Of a DNA stretch of 50,581 nucleotides, positions 1 to 13,900 are shown piece after piece. Within the stretch, counting starts at the first letter, position 1; the number at the start of each line of letters is the position of its first letter. Under the pieces are notes generated by a model. That model searched no databases and was not told the origin of the DNA. It saw only the letters and a program-made list of their open reading frames with translations. A program made the translations under genes and the position numbers. Source of the stretch: SLID01 sp041667545 (GTDB lineage Bacteria; Omnitrophota; Gorgyraeia; Tantalellales; Tantalellaceae); assembly GCA_041667545.1 (NCBI GenBank), contig JBAYES010000009.1, positions 1 through 50,581 on the forward strand, written 5' to 3'.

Positions 1-34
1 AATGAAGATCGATTCCTCCGTACAATGTACTCAT
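1..34 (-). CDS. IS110-family transposase, first 11 codons only
   Basis: The minus strand reads MSTLYGGIDLH from an ATG at 34-32 and runs off the left edge. GIDLH near the N-terminus is typical of DEDD-type transposases of the IS110/IS1111 family, where this Asp is the first catalytic residue. A strong Shine-Dalgarno (AGGAGG on the minus strand, plus-strand 41-46) lies 6 nt upstream of the ATG and supports the start. Only the extreme N-terminus is visible, so subgroup and integrity cannot be judged. Confidence 0.72.
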   Translation of the reverse strand, partial: MSTLYGGIDLH

Positions 35-119
35 GGGGCACCTCCTCTGTAGATAGTTAATAGTTTGGTGACTTTTACACTATCTAGTTTATCACATGGG
101 GTGCCTCTTTAATGATTCT
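1..119 (-). mobile_element. End of an IS110-like insertion sequence
   Basis: This is the transposase start plus about 85 nt of upstream non-coding DNA. The non-coding part has an inverted repeat AGATAGT/ACTATCT (51-57 and 81-87). The outer limit is set at 119 because from 120 the sequence matches the palindromic repeat found at 43473, while the bases before 120 do not. IS110-type elements have no classical terminal inverted repeats and some insert into REP-like palindromes, which fits. IS110 non-coding ends can encode a bridge RNA, but too little is present here to call one. Confidence 0.6.
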
Positions 120-177
120 CAGGTTACTTTATTCTCTCGTGAAAAACCAGCGAGAATAAAGAGTAGCCTGGCCCTTT
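120..177. repeat. REP-like palindrome, left arm truncated by the IS
   Basis: A perfect 10-bp stem, CTTTATTCTC (127-136) and GAGAATAAAG (152-161), is extended on the right by GTAGCCTGGCCCTTTA and only partly on the left. The same stem occurs at 43480-43515, and the outer arm also occurs at 33768-33793, giving a consensus arm of about TTAAAGGGGACAGGCTAC followed by TTTATTCTC. The missing outer left arm suggests that the IS110-like element landed inside it. There is no U-run, so this is not a standard intrinsic terminator. Confidence 0.7.
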
Positions 178-210
178 ACGTTAGAATTTATAAAATTTAG
201 TTTTGTGCGT

Positions 211-239
211 TTGATTAATTTATATTATAATGGTATAAT
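211..239 (+). promoter_or_regulatory. Sigma-70 promoter of giant gene 1
   Basis: TTGATT (211-216), a 17-nt spacer, then a perfect TATAAT (234-239) preceded by TG at 231-232 (extended -10). It lies about 48 nt before the ATG at 287 in a very AT-rich stretch. Giant gene 2 has a similar extended -10 (33832-33840). Confidence 0.75.
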
Positions 240-286
240 TGCGGTTCAGGTAAACGTTAAATATTACAAAGGTAGATTTATCGCTC

Positions 287-1930
287 ATGGATGACAAGCA
301 GTATTATAAAAATATTGATGGACTAAAATGTCGAAGGCTGTCTGATCCGGGCATCGAGGATTGGAAAAAGCGTAACTATTTCTTCATCAAAGTCGTAAGT
401 TGTATCCTTTCGATAATTTTCCTGCATCAGCAGATCGGGTGGTGCCAGGCCGGGAAGCCTGTCTGGCATGAAACGTCCGCCGTTTTTGACCGCCGGCCGG
501 ATGCGGACGGGCCTGAATTCGTTATCCCCTATGCCGCGGGATCCATAGACCGAATCGAAATGAACGGCGGAGAGAGGTCCATAATCCACATACAGGATGC
601 CCACGCTTCTTTAGGCGCGCAATATTCGATCTCTCGGCTTATCGGTTCGCTGGTCTCCGATTATGATCTGGAGCTTATAGCCATAGAAGGAGCCTCGGGC
701 ATGGTGGATGCCTCTGTACTGAAGACTTTTCCCGACAAAGTTATACGCGATAAGGTGGCGGAAGAGCTGATGGCGGAGGGCCGCATGGGCGCCGGGGAGT
801 TCTTTGCCGTTACCAATGACGATTCCGAAGTGGAGCTTTTTGGTATCGAAAGCAGAGAGCTTTACTTGCGGAATCTCGAGGAGTTTCGTGATCTGGCCGC
901 CGAACGCGTTAACGTCCTGGATAATATCGATTCCCTTGAAGAACAGCTTGCCGCTCTCTCGGAAAAAGTTTTTCCGGGTGAACTCAGGGATCTTGTGAGG
1001 AACTCTGCGAGGCATCGGAACGGTGAGCTTAGTTTTATTGATTATTGGGAACAGCTAAGCGTTTTGGCCGCGCAAGCGGAAGTCGAGAACAACTGCTACG
1101 GGGAACTGTCATGTATGCTGGATCTTATCGCGCTTGAGAAAGACATCGATTTCGATAAAGCGAATCGGCAGAGAGAGACGCTTATAAAAGAACTGACCGA
1201 GGCTCTTGAAAAAAGAGAGATGGATGATCTGGTGTCGCGGACACTGGACTTCAACAACAAAGAGATATCCTCATCGGAGTTCCATTCTTTTCTTACGGGT
1301 CTTGCCGAAAAGAAAGGCCTGGACCCTTCCGGATACGCTGAGCTTATAAAATTCACAAAATATGTCTGTTCGTACGAGTCGGTCCGGATATTCCGGCTTC
1401 ATGGAGAGATAGAAGAATTTGAAATGGAGATAAGAGAGTCTCTTTTCGGGGACGATGAGCAAAGAGATCTTTATGAGATCATAATGGCCGTTGATCTGAT
1501 AAAGAAGGTCTACAGTATGGAGATGTCACGCTCCGAATATGTTCGGCTCCTCGAGGCGCTGGAGAATGTTTCCGGCGAGAAATGCGCTTCTTTCATAAGG
1601 CGCATATGCGCCGCGAAAGGTATGAGCATTACAGATGGCTATGACCTTACGGAAATATTCGAAGGGCTTCCCGCGGCCCTTGACTTTTACCGGACTGCCG
1701 AATCCAGGAACAGGTCCATGATAGAGAACACTCTCGGACGCATGCGTGAAAGCGGCAAGAAAGTGGCCGCGCTTATAACCGGGGGTTTCCATACCGAGGG
1801 CCTTACGGAATTGATGAGGGAGAAAAAACTTTCATACCTGGTCGTGATGCCCAGGTTCGAGGGTTCGGAAGAGAGGCCGTACATCGCTTTACTTACCGGC
1901 AAAGTACAGCCTTACAGGGAGATACTCGAG
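287..1930 (+). other. Gene 1 residues 1-548: anchor and TraB/ChaN-like domain
   Basis: After the hydrophobic anchor comes IIHIQDAHASLGAQYS (residues 99-114), an acidic IEGASG motif, a long helical middle, and GGFHTEGL (499-506) followed by a beta strand. The early strand, Glu-Gly motif and late G-x-x-H-x-x-G motif resemble the TraB/PrgY/ChaN/Tiki superfamily, some members of which are metal-dependent peptidases or haem-binding proteins. The assignment rests on motif pattern only. Giant gene 3 starts with a clear homologue (IQDAHASLSAQYS, GGFHSDGL), so the unit is a reused N-terminal module. The sequence from 1931 to 2670 is a charged, Pro/Gly-rich linker with no recognised fold. Confidence 0.5.
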
Positions 1931-4900
1931 GCGGACAGGTATCATCTCGCCGTTGAGGCGCTTTTTCAGCCGCGGCTTACAACCGAAGAACGCGAGAACC
2001 TTTGCCGCGAATTCTACCGGAGGCTTGTGGCCGATAACTTTTCCAGCCCGACAGAGCGCCGCCGTCTGAGGGGGGAATGGCTGGATTACTATACCCGGAG
2101 GTACGAAGGCCTTGAAGCCCGAGGATCCTCCGAGGTGGAACACTTCATGTCTCCCGCGAAATTCGCGGAGTTTTTGGAGAAGGTTTCAGAGGGAGAGAAA
2201 ACTTCCTCTCCAGCCGCGGAAACCGGGCAATCCGATCCTTACAGAAAGGGCCTTTCGGGCCTGGAGGACCCCGATGATCTTGTCGGGCGCGTGGCGGCGC
2301 GGCTGGGTTCGGGAGACGGATATCAGGGCATAGAGACTGTGCCAAGGATCCTGAGGGCGATGAACGTTAATGTTCCGGGCAATTGGGCCGATAGCGCGGA
2401 GGGAAAGGAATTTATCGGGAAGGTTAGAGCCGAACTGGGAAAGGCGGGACTTTCTGATGATGCGCCGCCGGATCTCACGGCGGTGAGGCGCGAGCGCTAT
2501 ATCGCCGAGGAAGCCGGGGAAATACTTGCGAGAGTCCCGGATGCCGGGGGAGAGGCTATAACTACCACGCCGGCTCCGGCGGGTCAGACCGAAGAATTTA
2601 TTGCTATAGACGCGCTCCCGCAAAGTTCATTATCCCGCATCCCCCCGGAGGATCCTGTCCCGGATGCCGCCTCACAGGTGTTTCGTGACAAATTTCTCAA
2701 GATCATTTTCGCGGGATTCTCTGAAATCCCTTTTACATATCTTCCCGGATTTATCGGGACTCACGAGCCGCAAACCGGACCCGAGAAGGAAGCGAGGCAG
2801 TGGGGCGTCCTTTTTATCCACACCGTTTCACTTCTGGCTGTTATAACAGGAACGGTATACGGTTTTTCATGGAGCGCTAATATATTCCTGGCCCTTGTGT
2901 CCAACGCGCTCGCGCACGGATTTTTGTGGAACATTATTGTCCGGAATATCGGCGGTTTATTCGGGTACAGTGTACCGTTACTTATGAAAAAACCTTCTTT
3001 GCGCTTCGGTGAAGGTGACCGTCAGGTGAAAGTGACACATTTACGGGGTGATCTATGGGAAGGGATGGATGAAGAAGACAAGAGTTTATTGAAATGGATA
3101 TTCGAGACGGACGAGGAGAATTTAAATAAAGAAGTTTCGGAAAGGAACGCGAAGGGAGATTACAGGGTCATTGCCGGGATAGCGGGTGAACACCCCGAGG
3201 ATAACAGAGAAGGCAGTGTGTACCTGCGTATAAAACCCGTTGCCTTAATAGACGGCAGTGTCGTGAAAATGCTGCGTCTGGAAGGGGTTTTGCCCCGGAT
3301 AGACGAGTCGGGGAACCTGCTTGGCGATGAAGGGGTTTTGCATAAAGCGTCTGTGCGCGCGGTGGATATGTCGGGAGAGAATCTGACAGTACTGCCTGCC
3401 AAAAAGAGACCCGCGGGTACGATGCTGTACAGCGACGCCGAAAAAATATACAGGATAATGAATAATTGCTATAGGGACGGCCTTACGGATATCCCCTTGG
3501 GGCGTTTTATCTACAGCCCCCGCCTGCAGTGGCAGAAAGATAAAAAGGGGAAGAGTTCAAGGGTCGGAGGCGTGATTGCGGGTCTTAAGGGAAACCCTGA
3601 AGACGAAGATTATCGTCTTGGCAACCGGCGGTTCGAAGTGGATGGTGTCGGGCTCGTGAGTTACGGAGCTATCCCCAGCACTTTTGACGCCGGTCTGGTG
3701 CAGAAGATCGAGGGAGGAGAAGGGGAGGATCTTTACGCTGAGATAGGCCGGATGCTGCGCAAGTTCCATGATAAGGGATACTGCCACGGTTTTCCTTCGA
3801 CACTGGCCGACAGGGAGAATATCGGTCTGATAAAAAAAGATCGCGGATACTTTCCCGTGTTAAGAGGGCTTTCGGACGGTATGCCGGGGTACGGCATGCG
3901 TAAGGCGGAAATATCAGGCTCATACAAGCACAGGTCCGCCCAGAGGTTTCTCGATGTGGCGACTGTCATTTCAGAGGCTATCAAAAATCAGAATTCCGAT
4001 TTCATCGAGCCCTTTCTGATCGGATATTTCAGCGACCGCCCGGAAGTGATAAAAGAAATACTTGAATTATGCCTGCCCAGTTACGATCTTGACAGATCCG
4101 GCCTGATAGAGAGGTCGTTGCTCGTAATGGGATTACAAACCGTTGAAGTGCCCGGACAAATATTGAATTTGAGAAATACATTTTTCGAAGAGCTTGTAAC
4201 CGCTTTAGACGGGATAGAACTCGAGAAACCCGGTAGGGGCGGTTCGCCGGGGCTCATTTCCGCGGGCACACAGTCCCGGGCTGTCCGGTTCTTCAGGAAT
4301 TTCGTCCTCACGCGCGAGTGGTATCACCTGGCTCCTGAAAGTATCCGGTATGTAATGATAGCATGGTTCGCGGCGGTGGTGGAACTGCCGAGGATAATAA
4401 ACATCCTGCGGCTCTATGATTTTGTGATGAAGGAGCACCCGAACAAGTCGGCCCTTCAGGCCGCGTTCAGGTGGATAGGCGCTATATCCATACTTGCCGC
4501 CACCCTTGCCGCGCCCTTTATCGCGGGTCAATACCTGGCCCGGTACACCGGATTACCCGTTACCGCCATACTCGCCGTCAGCCTTGCCGTTATGCCTATA
4601 GCCAATATTCTTACCCACGGGTTTTACAATATGATAGTACCCTGCGCGGTGCTTATTGCAGGGAAAAGGCATTCCGAGGAGAAGGAGTCACACCGCGGCC
4701 GGGCCGCTATAGAGGCTGTAAGAGAGATAGAAGTGGAGGCAGAAGAAAAAGAGCGGGACGATAGAAGCGACGAATATGATCATTTAAGGATCCGTAGTGA
4801 GTCAAAATTGATCAATATGAAATTCGAGAATGGGTGCATACCAAAGGATAAAGAACTGTACCGGCGGGTCAGACGCGTATATGAAAGGCTGCTGACGACC

Positions 4901-7900
4901 GCGGGCCTTGATCCTGAGGCATATGAGCTTGAGATCGTATGCATTACGTCCCCGGAAGCTATAGTCTTGACACAAGTGAACACCGTCGTTTTAACAGAAG
5001 GGATGCTTCGGCTTTTGGCAGAAGACGGCAGGATCGCGGAAGATGATCTGGCGGGTGTTCTTGCCCACGAGATAGCGCATGGGGTGCTGGGGCGACCGGT
5101 ATGGCAGAGAACCTCGGGGGAAACAGGCGGCTTTTCCAAGGTGGTCTCTCTTGAGGAGAAGGCGTTTGAACATTTTTACTATTATGACCAGGAGTTCAGA
5201 TCAGACCGTCTGGCGGCTATGCTGTTATATGATTCCGGGTTCGATCCCGCGGGGATCACACGCATCCTGAAATTGTTGTACAGAAAGTTCAGAGCGGAGG
5301 AAGAAGATCAGATAGTATCGTATTCAATTCTTTCATCGCATCCGCCGACACGACGAAGATATCAGGCAGTCGAGACATTCATTGAAAAGCGATATTATCC
5401 GGGGGGGAAAGAAGATCGGGAATATATCGCATTAGAGGATACCCCGCCCGCCCCGGATGAAATTTACATAAGGAAACAGATGTTGGATCAGCTGGATCTG
5501 AGACCGGAAGATCCCCGTCCGGAGGACATAAGCTTCAATGATCTCTGGGAAGCGCAATACCTCCTTGCGGGGTCTCATCCGGGGATCGACGACGAGTATC
5601 CCAAAAAAGAGATTGCGTGGTCTGACGGCGGTGAGGCCTATAAAAAAGCATTGTTCGAAGAAGTGGAGAGGATCCTGTCCGAGCAATACGGCCTCGAGAA
5701 AGGGACTAAGGAACATGTGTTCGTTCGGACGCTGGTGCTGCGGCGGCATGCGGCGGACGAAATAAGCGGTTCGGTAGACGAATTAAGCGGGCTTGTGAAT
5801 TCCTTGAAGGATCTTGAAACGCTCATTGCGGAACATCCGCCCGAAAGATATTGCAAACTGCCTTATGGACATTTTTATCGGGCGGATTGGTTCCATATAG
5901 AATGGTCTCGCGAAGCCCCGGGTTCCGGTTTTCATTTCGGCAGGTTCATGTATCACCTTGCGCGTAAAATAAGCGATAAACCGTCTTCTGAATTATTATC
6001 TTTTTTTGCCGATATCATGGAAAACACCCCGGCGATAAAAGGCTATAGAAAGGAGGTTTTGCTTAACGGAATAACGGAAGGGTATCTTGAAACAACGGTA
6101 CCGGTCACGTCATATGCGGAATTGGCTGACTGTATTGAATCCTTGCATGAGAGTGTTCTTCGAAAAGGGCCCGTCTCTAACTTTCAGATAGAGAGTATTT
6201 CAACGTTTCTTGCGGAGATCCCGCCTTTTGAGGATAACGGGAGCATTGAGCCGCTTTTACGCGTTTTCGACCGATTGTATGATCATGAACCTGTTTTCGG
6301 ACATGCTGTGCTGTTTTTCGTTTTTAGGCAGAAGACCCCGGATAATATTGAAAAACGCCAGGCTTTGTCCCGGTATCCCATAGTCATAGATTATCCGGAA
6401 TTTAAGAAACCGGACATGTTCCTGGAACCCGGAAAGAGATCCGAAACAAGATGGTGGACGCTCTTACTCGGGGCCGATAGCGCGTGTAAAGAAGTAAAAA
6501 ATGAAGACTTACCCGGGGAGATCATATTGCCCTGGCGCAATGAGAACAGGGCGCTTGATCCCGGCAGAATTTTTGATCTTGTTCAGATATATGCGTTTCT
6601 GAATGTCATGGGACTTTCGGGGAAAAGTTTCCCGGAAAAATTCGAAGCGATATGCAGCCTTAACTGGAGCGTAAGAGCCATGTTAGGGTATGTCCAGAAA
6701 GAAGATCCCGGCATTGAAGAGCTGAAGGATGCGATCAGTATTTTGGAAGAGAAGGGGAGCATAGGAGACGAGAGGAACAGACTTTCCGGGAAAGCGGATA
6801 TACGGAACCTCCTTGAATATAAATTATTCAGACGCCGTATTTCCGGCAGATCTCAACTGCCTTTTCACGAGAAGGTAGCCATAATATGCCGCACCGCATC
6901 CTCCGGGGAGTTAAGAAATTTTCTCATATATCGCGAACTGGACGAAGCGCTCAGCTCGGGGACAGCGGATAAGCTGACTGCCTTTGAGTCCATAAGAGGC
7001 AATGTGTCGTGGCGGGAGATGGAAGGGATAGGGAGCTCTATAAACATCCCGCTTGACGATATAGGCAGATTTTTCAGGATGATACTTGTTAGCGGGTGGC
7101 AGTATATGGACCCGGAAGATGAGCGCTATATTCAAGGAGATACGAATTATTGGGCAAAGAAGATCGGTGATCTCCTGTGGGATGAGATCAGCGTTTCATA
7201 CGGGAACGCAGAATTCCAGGACAGACTGAATGCCGTACTCAGCGCATATCCTTTTCCCAGTGAGACGAGGGATAGAGCCATGCTTGATCTTGTCATACCC
7301 GGGAGTGAGAGAGAAGAAGAAATAGAAGCGGTCATACCGTATTTTTTCTTACCTGAACAAAAGATCAAATTGGGGAAAAGGGCGCTTGGATATTTCACAA
7401 TGAACCATCATGCTGTTCCGGCGCGGGACATTATAGAACGGATCTGCCGCTATTTCCCGGAAGCGAGCCTTGAAAGAGACGAGGTGTTGGCTTCAGAACT
7501 TCTTCATAGGTCTGTAAAAACAGGAGAATTGCGGGACGTGCAGGGCCTGCTTCATTACGAAAATCATTGGTCAACAAGACATCCTGAACGTTCATACTAT
7601 GCGGGGGTAAAAGCTGCGATATTGGACCATCTGTACAATCTGGAAGCGGACGATAAGCCCCGGCTTTTTGAGGAGATCTTGCGCGAAAATTTCGATGTTC
7701 CCAGAAGCAGATCAATGGCGCACGGCAACCGTGTAGAAGCATTAAAAGCGCTTTTTACATGCCGATACTACGGCGCGAGCGTAACAGATCCGGACAGTCA
7801 ACAGGGGCAGGCAGTTCTGAATACGCTGGGACATTTTCTTCTTAGACAGATCGTAAAACAGGCATCGCTTTCGCCCGCAGTAAAGAAAGACCTGCTCAAG

Positions 7901-10900
7901 AAACCATCTTTTTTCGAATACAAGTTCGAAACCGCTACCTTCGGGACAAAGCGAGGCAGTATCGGCAAGATCGATGACTTTCTCAGAGAGGTTGACGGTT
8001 TGATCGGTGATTACGGCCGTATTGAAAAAGGCGTCAGCAGTGACACCATTTATCAATACGACCGATTATCCGGAAAAGAAGCGCTGGAACGGAAGAAAGA
8101 ACTGCTCAGCTTCCGTGAAGAGCTTGTGCAGTTCTACACGAGTTTCGAGATATTACGCGTTATTTTAAGACATTACGAGGAAGAAGAAAGAGTGGGCCTT
8201 TTTGCCCGGCTTCTGTCACGGTTAATGGAGCTGGACAGGCACGACACAGGAGAGGTAATGGCAATCCTGTTCGAGGAAATGGGAACGGTATATTTGAAAG
8301 CGGGACAGTTCCTTGCGGATATGGATTTTTTCCCCGAAAAGATACGTAAAAATCTCGAACAGCTCAAATCCCGTGTCGGGCCGATGAGCCCGTCAGGGGT
8401 ATTGGCCGTATTACAGGACAGGAGACCGGCCGAGATCGGTGAACGCATAGCGTCCATCGGCCCGCTTAAAGGAAGCGGTTCTCTGAGGCAGGCGCATGTA
8501 ATTACCGATCACGAGGGAAGGCGAAGCATCCTGAAACTTAAAAGGCCATATGAGCTTCACAAGGTAGAGCGTGAACTGATACGGCTGGTCCGGATAATAG
8601 AAGATCTCAATCAGCATTCCGGGATAATCAAAGGTGTTACGATCCCGTCCGAGACCATCGCCGAGGTCATCGAACTTGTCAGGGAAGAGGCGCTTACCTA
8701 CGAAGAAATGGAGCACCAGAGGAAGATAGGTGAATGGCTTAGGGGGACTGTGGTCGCGGGAAATACCGTGCGTGTGCCGCGTATCGAAGATGGCTCGGAC
8801 AGGTTCATTGTTTTTGAGGAATATATGGATGGTGAGGAACTCGGGGAAGCATTGAAAAAGAAGGCAGGGCGGGAAGATCCGCAGTTACGGAAAGAACTTC
8901 TTACTCTCTTGCTTAAAATGATCTTTGATCACGGTTTCTATCATGCCGATCCTCATGGAGCCAATTTCATTCTGGGCGAAAAAGTCCTTTCTCTCGTGGA
9001 TTTCGGCATGGCCGCAAGACTTTCCCCGGAAAACAAAGGTCACTTTTTCCGGATCTTAGGTTCATGGCTTGAACCCGGGGCGGAGAGATTCATACAGCAG
9101 CTTCTTAATATCGCTTTGAGCGAAAGCTCCCGCACCGGGCGCGATATTACCTATATCGTGCAGCAACTGAACACATTTTTCACATCTATGCGGTCAAGTA
9201 AGGCTCCCTTCTCGGACAGGATCCTGAGATTTCTCGCCCTGACGGATGATCTGGGGTTGTCTTTACCAAGGCAGATACGCCAGCTTGTGAAGACCATCGC
9301 ACAGTTAGGCTTCCTGATAAAGGGGAACGAAGAGGTCATCAAGGGATGGTTCGCGCAGGAGATGATCCAGGACATGATCAAAGGTTTTACCCGGGACAGC
9401 GCACGTTATCCCCGGGCCGCGGCAGAGAAGGTCCGGGAGAGTATGGACCGGTTAGCGGGCCAGGTTATTATTCCCAAGGGCACATTGATGAAGGGTCTTC
9501 CCGAAGAGATATACGGAGGATCTGTTAAATTGACACGAAAAGTAAATGTGCCGTTGAGTGAAGGAGAAAATGTGAAGATATCCGTCGAGACTGAAGAAGG
9601 TGAGAAATCGACGCTCAGCCTGGGCCGTTCTAACGCAAAATATAAATTTCGCGTAGGAGGTGAATGGAAAACGATGAAAACTATGGTGGAAGAGATCCGC
9701 GGGCAGCAGCTTGACGGTACGACAGGTCTCATTTCCGCCGGCACTCTTACCCCCTCCGCGGCCGCGATATCGATAAGAAGCATAAGGCATAGTCCGGCAA
9801 CGGATCTTTTGAACATCCTTTGGGGCGTGGAAATGGCCCTGGCCGGATCAAAAGACACAGAAGGGCTTTCCGCGCGCGTCAAGGCGGTGCGCGGCGGTCT
9901 TCTTGATCTGCACGGAGAAGTCAAAAGCTTTTCTTTAAAGGGGGTTCCCGAAGTTTCCGTAAGCGGCATGTGGGTAGCGAGATTGGAAAACTCCGGAAAT
10001 GAGGTTGCGGCAATCCTTGATGAACTTGGCAGGATCGAAAACACTCCACCGGGAATACGCAAGTACCTGGAAAACGCGGCCGAAATGTTGGAGAACAGGA
10101 TCAGGTTCGCCGAGGGCAGTCCCCTTATGACGGAAGAAGACATAGAAAAACTTGTAAAGGACGGTTGCCGGGAACATGCCGGCCTGGAAGAGGAACCCCT
10201 GAACAGGAATGTACGTTTTGAAGGCCCGGCCGCGCGTTTTACGATAAGGTGCGACAGAATAACCATTCTTAACGCGATCGGTAATATTGTTCATAACGCC
10301 GAAGAGGCCATGGAAGAAGACAGCCGCATTACTGTTTCGGCGAGAGAGGAAAATGGATACGCGGTAATAAGAGTGGCGAATAAGGGCCCGGCGATACCGG
10401 CCGCATTTTTGGAACTGGATGAGCATGGTGTGCAGAAGATATTCCTTCCGGGGTTCAGCGGGCATGAAGAGCCGGAAAGAGGCCTCGGGCTCGCCGAGGC
10501 TCGCCTGGCGGTAAACCAGCACGGAGGCGCTGTAAGGGCGTTGCGCGAGAACGATGAGACGGTTTTCGAGATACGACTGCCGAGAGACGCAAGTTCACTC
10601 CCTGATACGGCAATGGATAAAGACGCGGCGCTTGTGTCCGACGGCACTCCATCAGCCCTGTCATGGACAAACCTTATTTTCGGTCTGTTTTTGGGATTTA
10701 TTCCGGCTTTGGGTTATGCCCTGACAGATCTTAACGCGCCCTTTCTGGCGGCCTTATCCTTCGGCGTGGTTTCGGTTTATTCCGCTTCTGTTCTATTCCA
10801 TGAATTCGGGCATTGGAGAGAAAAACACGGATATGGCATCTTTACCGATATTTTCAACCCTCGTGTGATAAAAGAATTCGTCACGGACGAAAAGGCAATG

Positions 10901-13900
10901 AGGATAACTATGGAGGGATTGCAGGTTCCCGGCTCAAAAGGGTTCGCGGGTATAGTTTCAAGCCTCCTTTCGGCAATATTGTCTTTGGCGCTGATGAAAG
11001 CTTTTTCGGAATACGCGTTCCTGTTCGCGATCCCCGCTATGATAAACCTGTCTTTCGTTTTTTCAATGGCCGACTGGGAAGACCTTGCCGAAGACGGGGA
11101 GCGGTGGGTCAAAGAGAGGCTAAAAGCGGGAAAGTTAAATCCGCTTTCCGTTCTGCTCCGGATAGTACGCTTTCTACGGGAAGCGCCTCTCAGCTCCGAA
11201 GCCGGACAGTTTAACAAAAGGCAGGCGGATTATATACGTTTTGTATCGAGAGCGGACAAAAGCCTTGCCCGTATGAGGGATACGGTTGACCGGATAGAAA
11301 GCTCTCTCAATACTCCCTTTCCGTCCGGGGGAAAAGGAAGGGAGAGCCGCTTAAGGCAATTAAGCCGGATGCTTCAAGAGGTCTACAGGATCAGTAACAA
11401 TTTTATGTCATCCGGTTCGGTGGCTAAGATCGCGTCCAAAGAGACAATTAAGAGCATTGAACGCCTTCGCGGATATATGCTTCAGTTAACCGATGAAATA
11501 AGGGTTCTGGCCGCCGATAATTTTATATTCGTCGGAAACACACAAAAGATACGCGGCCGGATAAGGAAAATACTGCGCGGTATCGACACGGCCCGCGGCG
11601 CCGTACACCGTTTTGACGATCTGATACGAAGGGGGCTTATTGAATCGTACGAGGCCGAAATGTGGATAAAACGCCGCGTTACCCCCTTCAACGTCTACGT
11701 AATATTAGGGAGACGAAGCGCGGAGCTTAATTTCATATTTGGTACAGCTCAAGAGCGCCGGGAGTTTCCGGCGCGACCGGTAACGACCGCGGCGTATGAT
11801 AAGGATGGGCGCGATATAGACATCCAGATCGAACACCGCGGCACATTATGGGCCGATGTCGATGAAATAGACGAGATATTAGAGATCGAATCCGCCACAG
11901 AGCCCTTCTACGGTTTAGACAGATTTTTCATGAGAAGATTCATAAAAGATGTCTGGAAGCCGGATACTATCTGCATGGTAGTGAAGCATCAGGGTAATAT
12001 CATAGGATACGCGATATATGAGATACGAGACTTTGAAATAGACATACTGGCTTTCGCGGTGGATATAGGGTACAGGCAAAAGGGCGTCGCGACAGCAATG
12101 CTCGATGAGTTGAAAAAACTTATGTCCGCCGGCGAGTATAACCGTTTATTAAAGGTTGTTCACTGTTATGACCGAAAGGCGCAGGGTTTTCTGGAAGATC
12201 GCGGATTTGGATTTTCCGGAAAATTCATGAAGATCGTATCCGGCAGGCCGAATGTTTTTATAAAAATGTCGTATGCGAGCGGGCAGAATGAAAAGGCCGT
12301 CCGGCCTCCGGGAGGCGCCGGCATGATACCGTTCGTACGGAAATGGCTCGGAGAAAAGAACGCTTTGAAATACCAGGCGTTTATCGAGCAGGCCGCGGGC
12401 TGGAGTTTAAATTTCGGGATTCTGGGTGTTCTCGGAACGGCGCCCGTTACCGCGGGAGTTGTAACATGGCTGTCTTTTCTTGCTTTGCATTATGTTATCC
12501 CGGTCAAGGGCATCAGGCCGCCGCCGCTTTACAGGTCCGCTTCGATAGCTTTGATCAATTTTACGGCCGTTACTCTTCCTCTTCTTTATCCGGTTTTTCA
12601 TATTTATCCCGCGTTGACCGTGTTTGCCGCCGGCTTTGTTTTTACGACAGTTATCCATCATAAGGCGAACATGATGCTTCACGTTCCGAAAGAGAAGGGC
12701 CGCACCCCGTCCGGCTCCGATGCTCCGAATATGGATAGTGTCAACCGATTGATGAATAAGACTATCGAAAGGTTCGATATAGGAAAACAATCTATGACAG
12801 GTATAAAAGTTAACGGGATACCTCTGTACCTGGCTCGTAAAGGGGACAGCGCATGCAGATACCTGCCGACAAAAGATATAACTTTTGAAGACCTGCCTCC
12901 GGATTATGGGATAGGGCTCAGGGAACCTTCGCATCATAAAGATCCTCCTTCTGAGATCAACGTATATTTCCCCGAGGTGGACGTTTTTCTGGTAAGCGGG
13001 GTAGATAACGGACATAGAGGAGGTGTTGTCCGCTTAGGATGGCTCGAGGACGGCACGCCTGTCGCGGTTAAATCACGATATCTGGAACTTGGTCCGGAGG
13101 AGCGGGAGAAAAGGGTATCGGTACACGATTCCGATGACGCTTTTTATGTGGATAAAATGGGAATAGGCCCCGGAATATTCGGAACATGTGAAGATGATCT
13201 GGGACAATTGTGCATTGTTACGGGAATAGTTCCGGGCGATTTTCCCGAGGGAATGCCGGATTCCATAGGCATAGAGACCTACAGGGCGCTGAAAACGGCC
13301 AATGAAAGGTTAATTGAGCGCGGGCTGTCTATGGCAGCGCCCTTTGACGTTCAATATTTTGTTACCCCGGCTCCCGCCGGCAGTGATACGGGCGGTAGTA
13401 TATCTTTCATAGACGCTGAAAATATCAGAAAGGCCAGGCCGGATAACAACAAACGTTATGCCGTAATACTGACGGATCTTGTGGGAAGAGCGTCCCCGGA
13501 ACAGCAGAGACTTATATTGAACGAGATCTTGAAGGAGGAAAGACATCTCTTGCCGGCCATAGAAAAATGCTCGAATATGCGCGAACTTTCCTGGCTTGGG
13601 TTCAACAAAGTGGAAGAGGAAAGGTACCGTTCCCTGAACCGCTCCATAGCCGGACTGAAAAGCGCGGAGAAGGGAGCTGCTTTTCCGTCCGCCCTGTCAT
13701 GGACAAACCTTATTTCCGGTCTGTTTTTGGGGTTCATGCCGGTTTTGGGATATGCCCTGACAGATCTTAACGTTCCTGTTCTGGCGGCCTTATCTTTTGG
13801 CGTTATTGCGGTCTATTCCTTTTCCGTTCTATTTCATGAATTCGGGCATTGGCGCCAGCGGCATGGTTACGGCCTTTTCTCAGATACTTTCAGACCGAGC

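Noticed and set aside
9406..10266. 286-codon minus-strand frame
   Set aside because: Shadow of gene 1. The plus strand here encodes the UbiB end and the GHKL domain with recognisable motifs.
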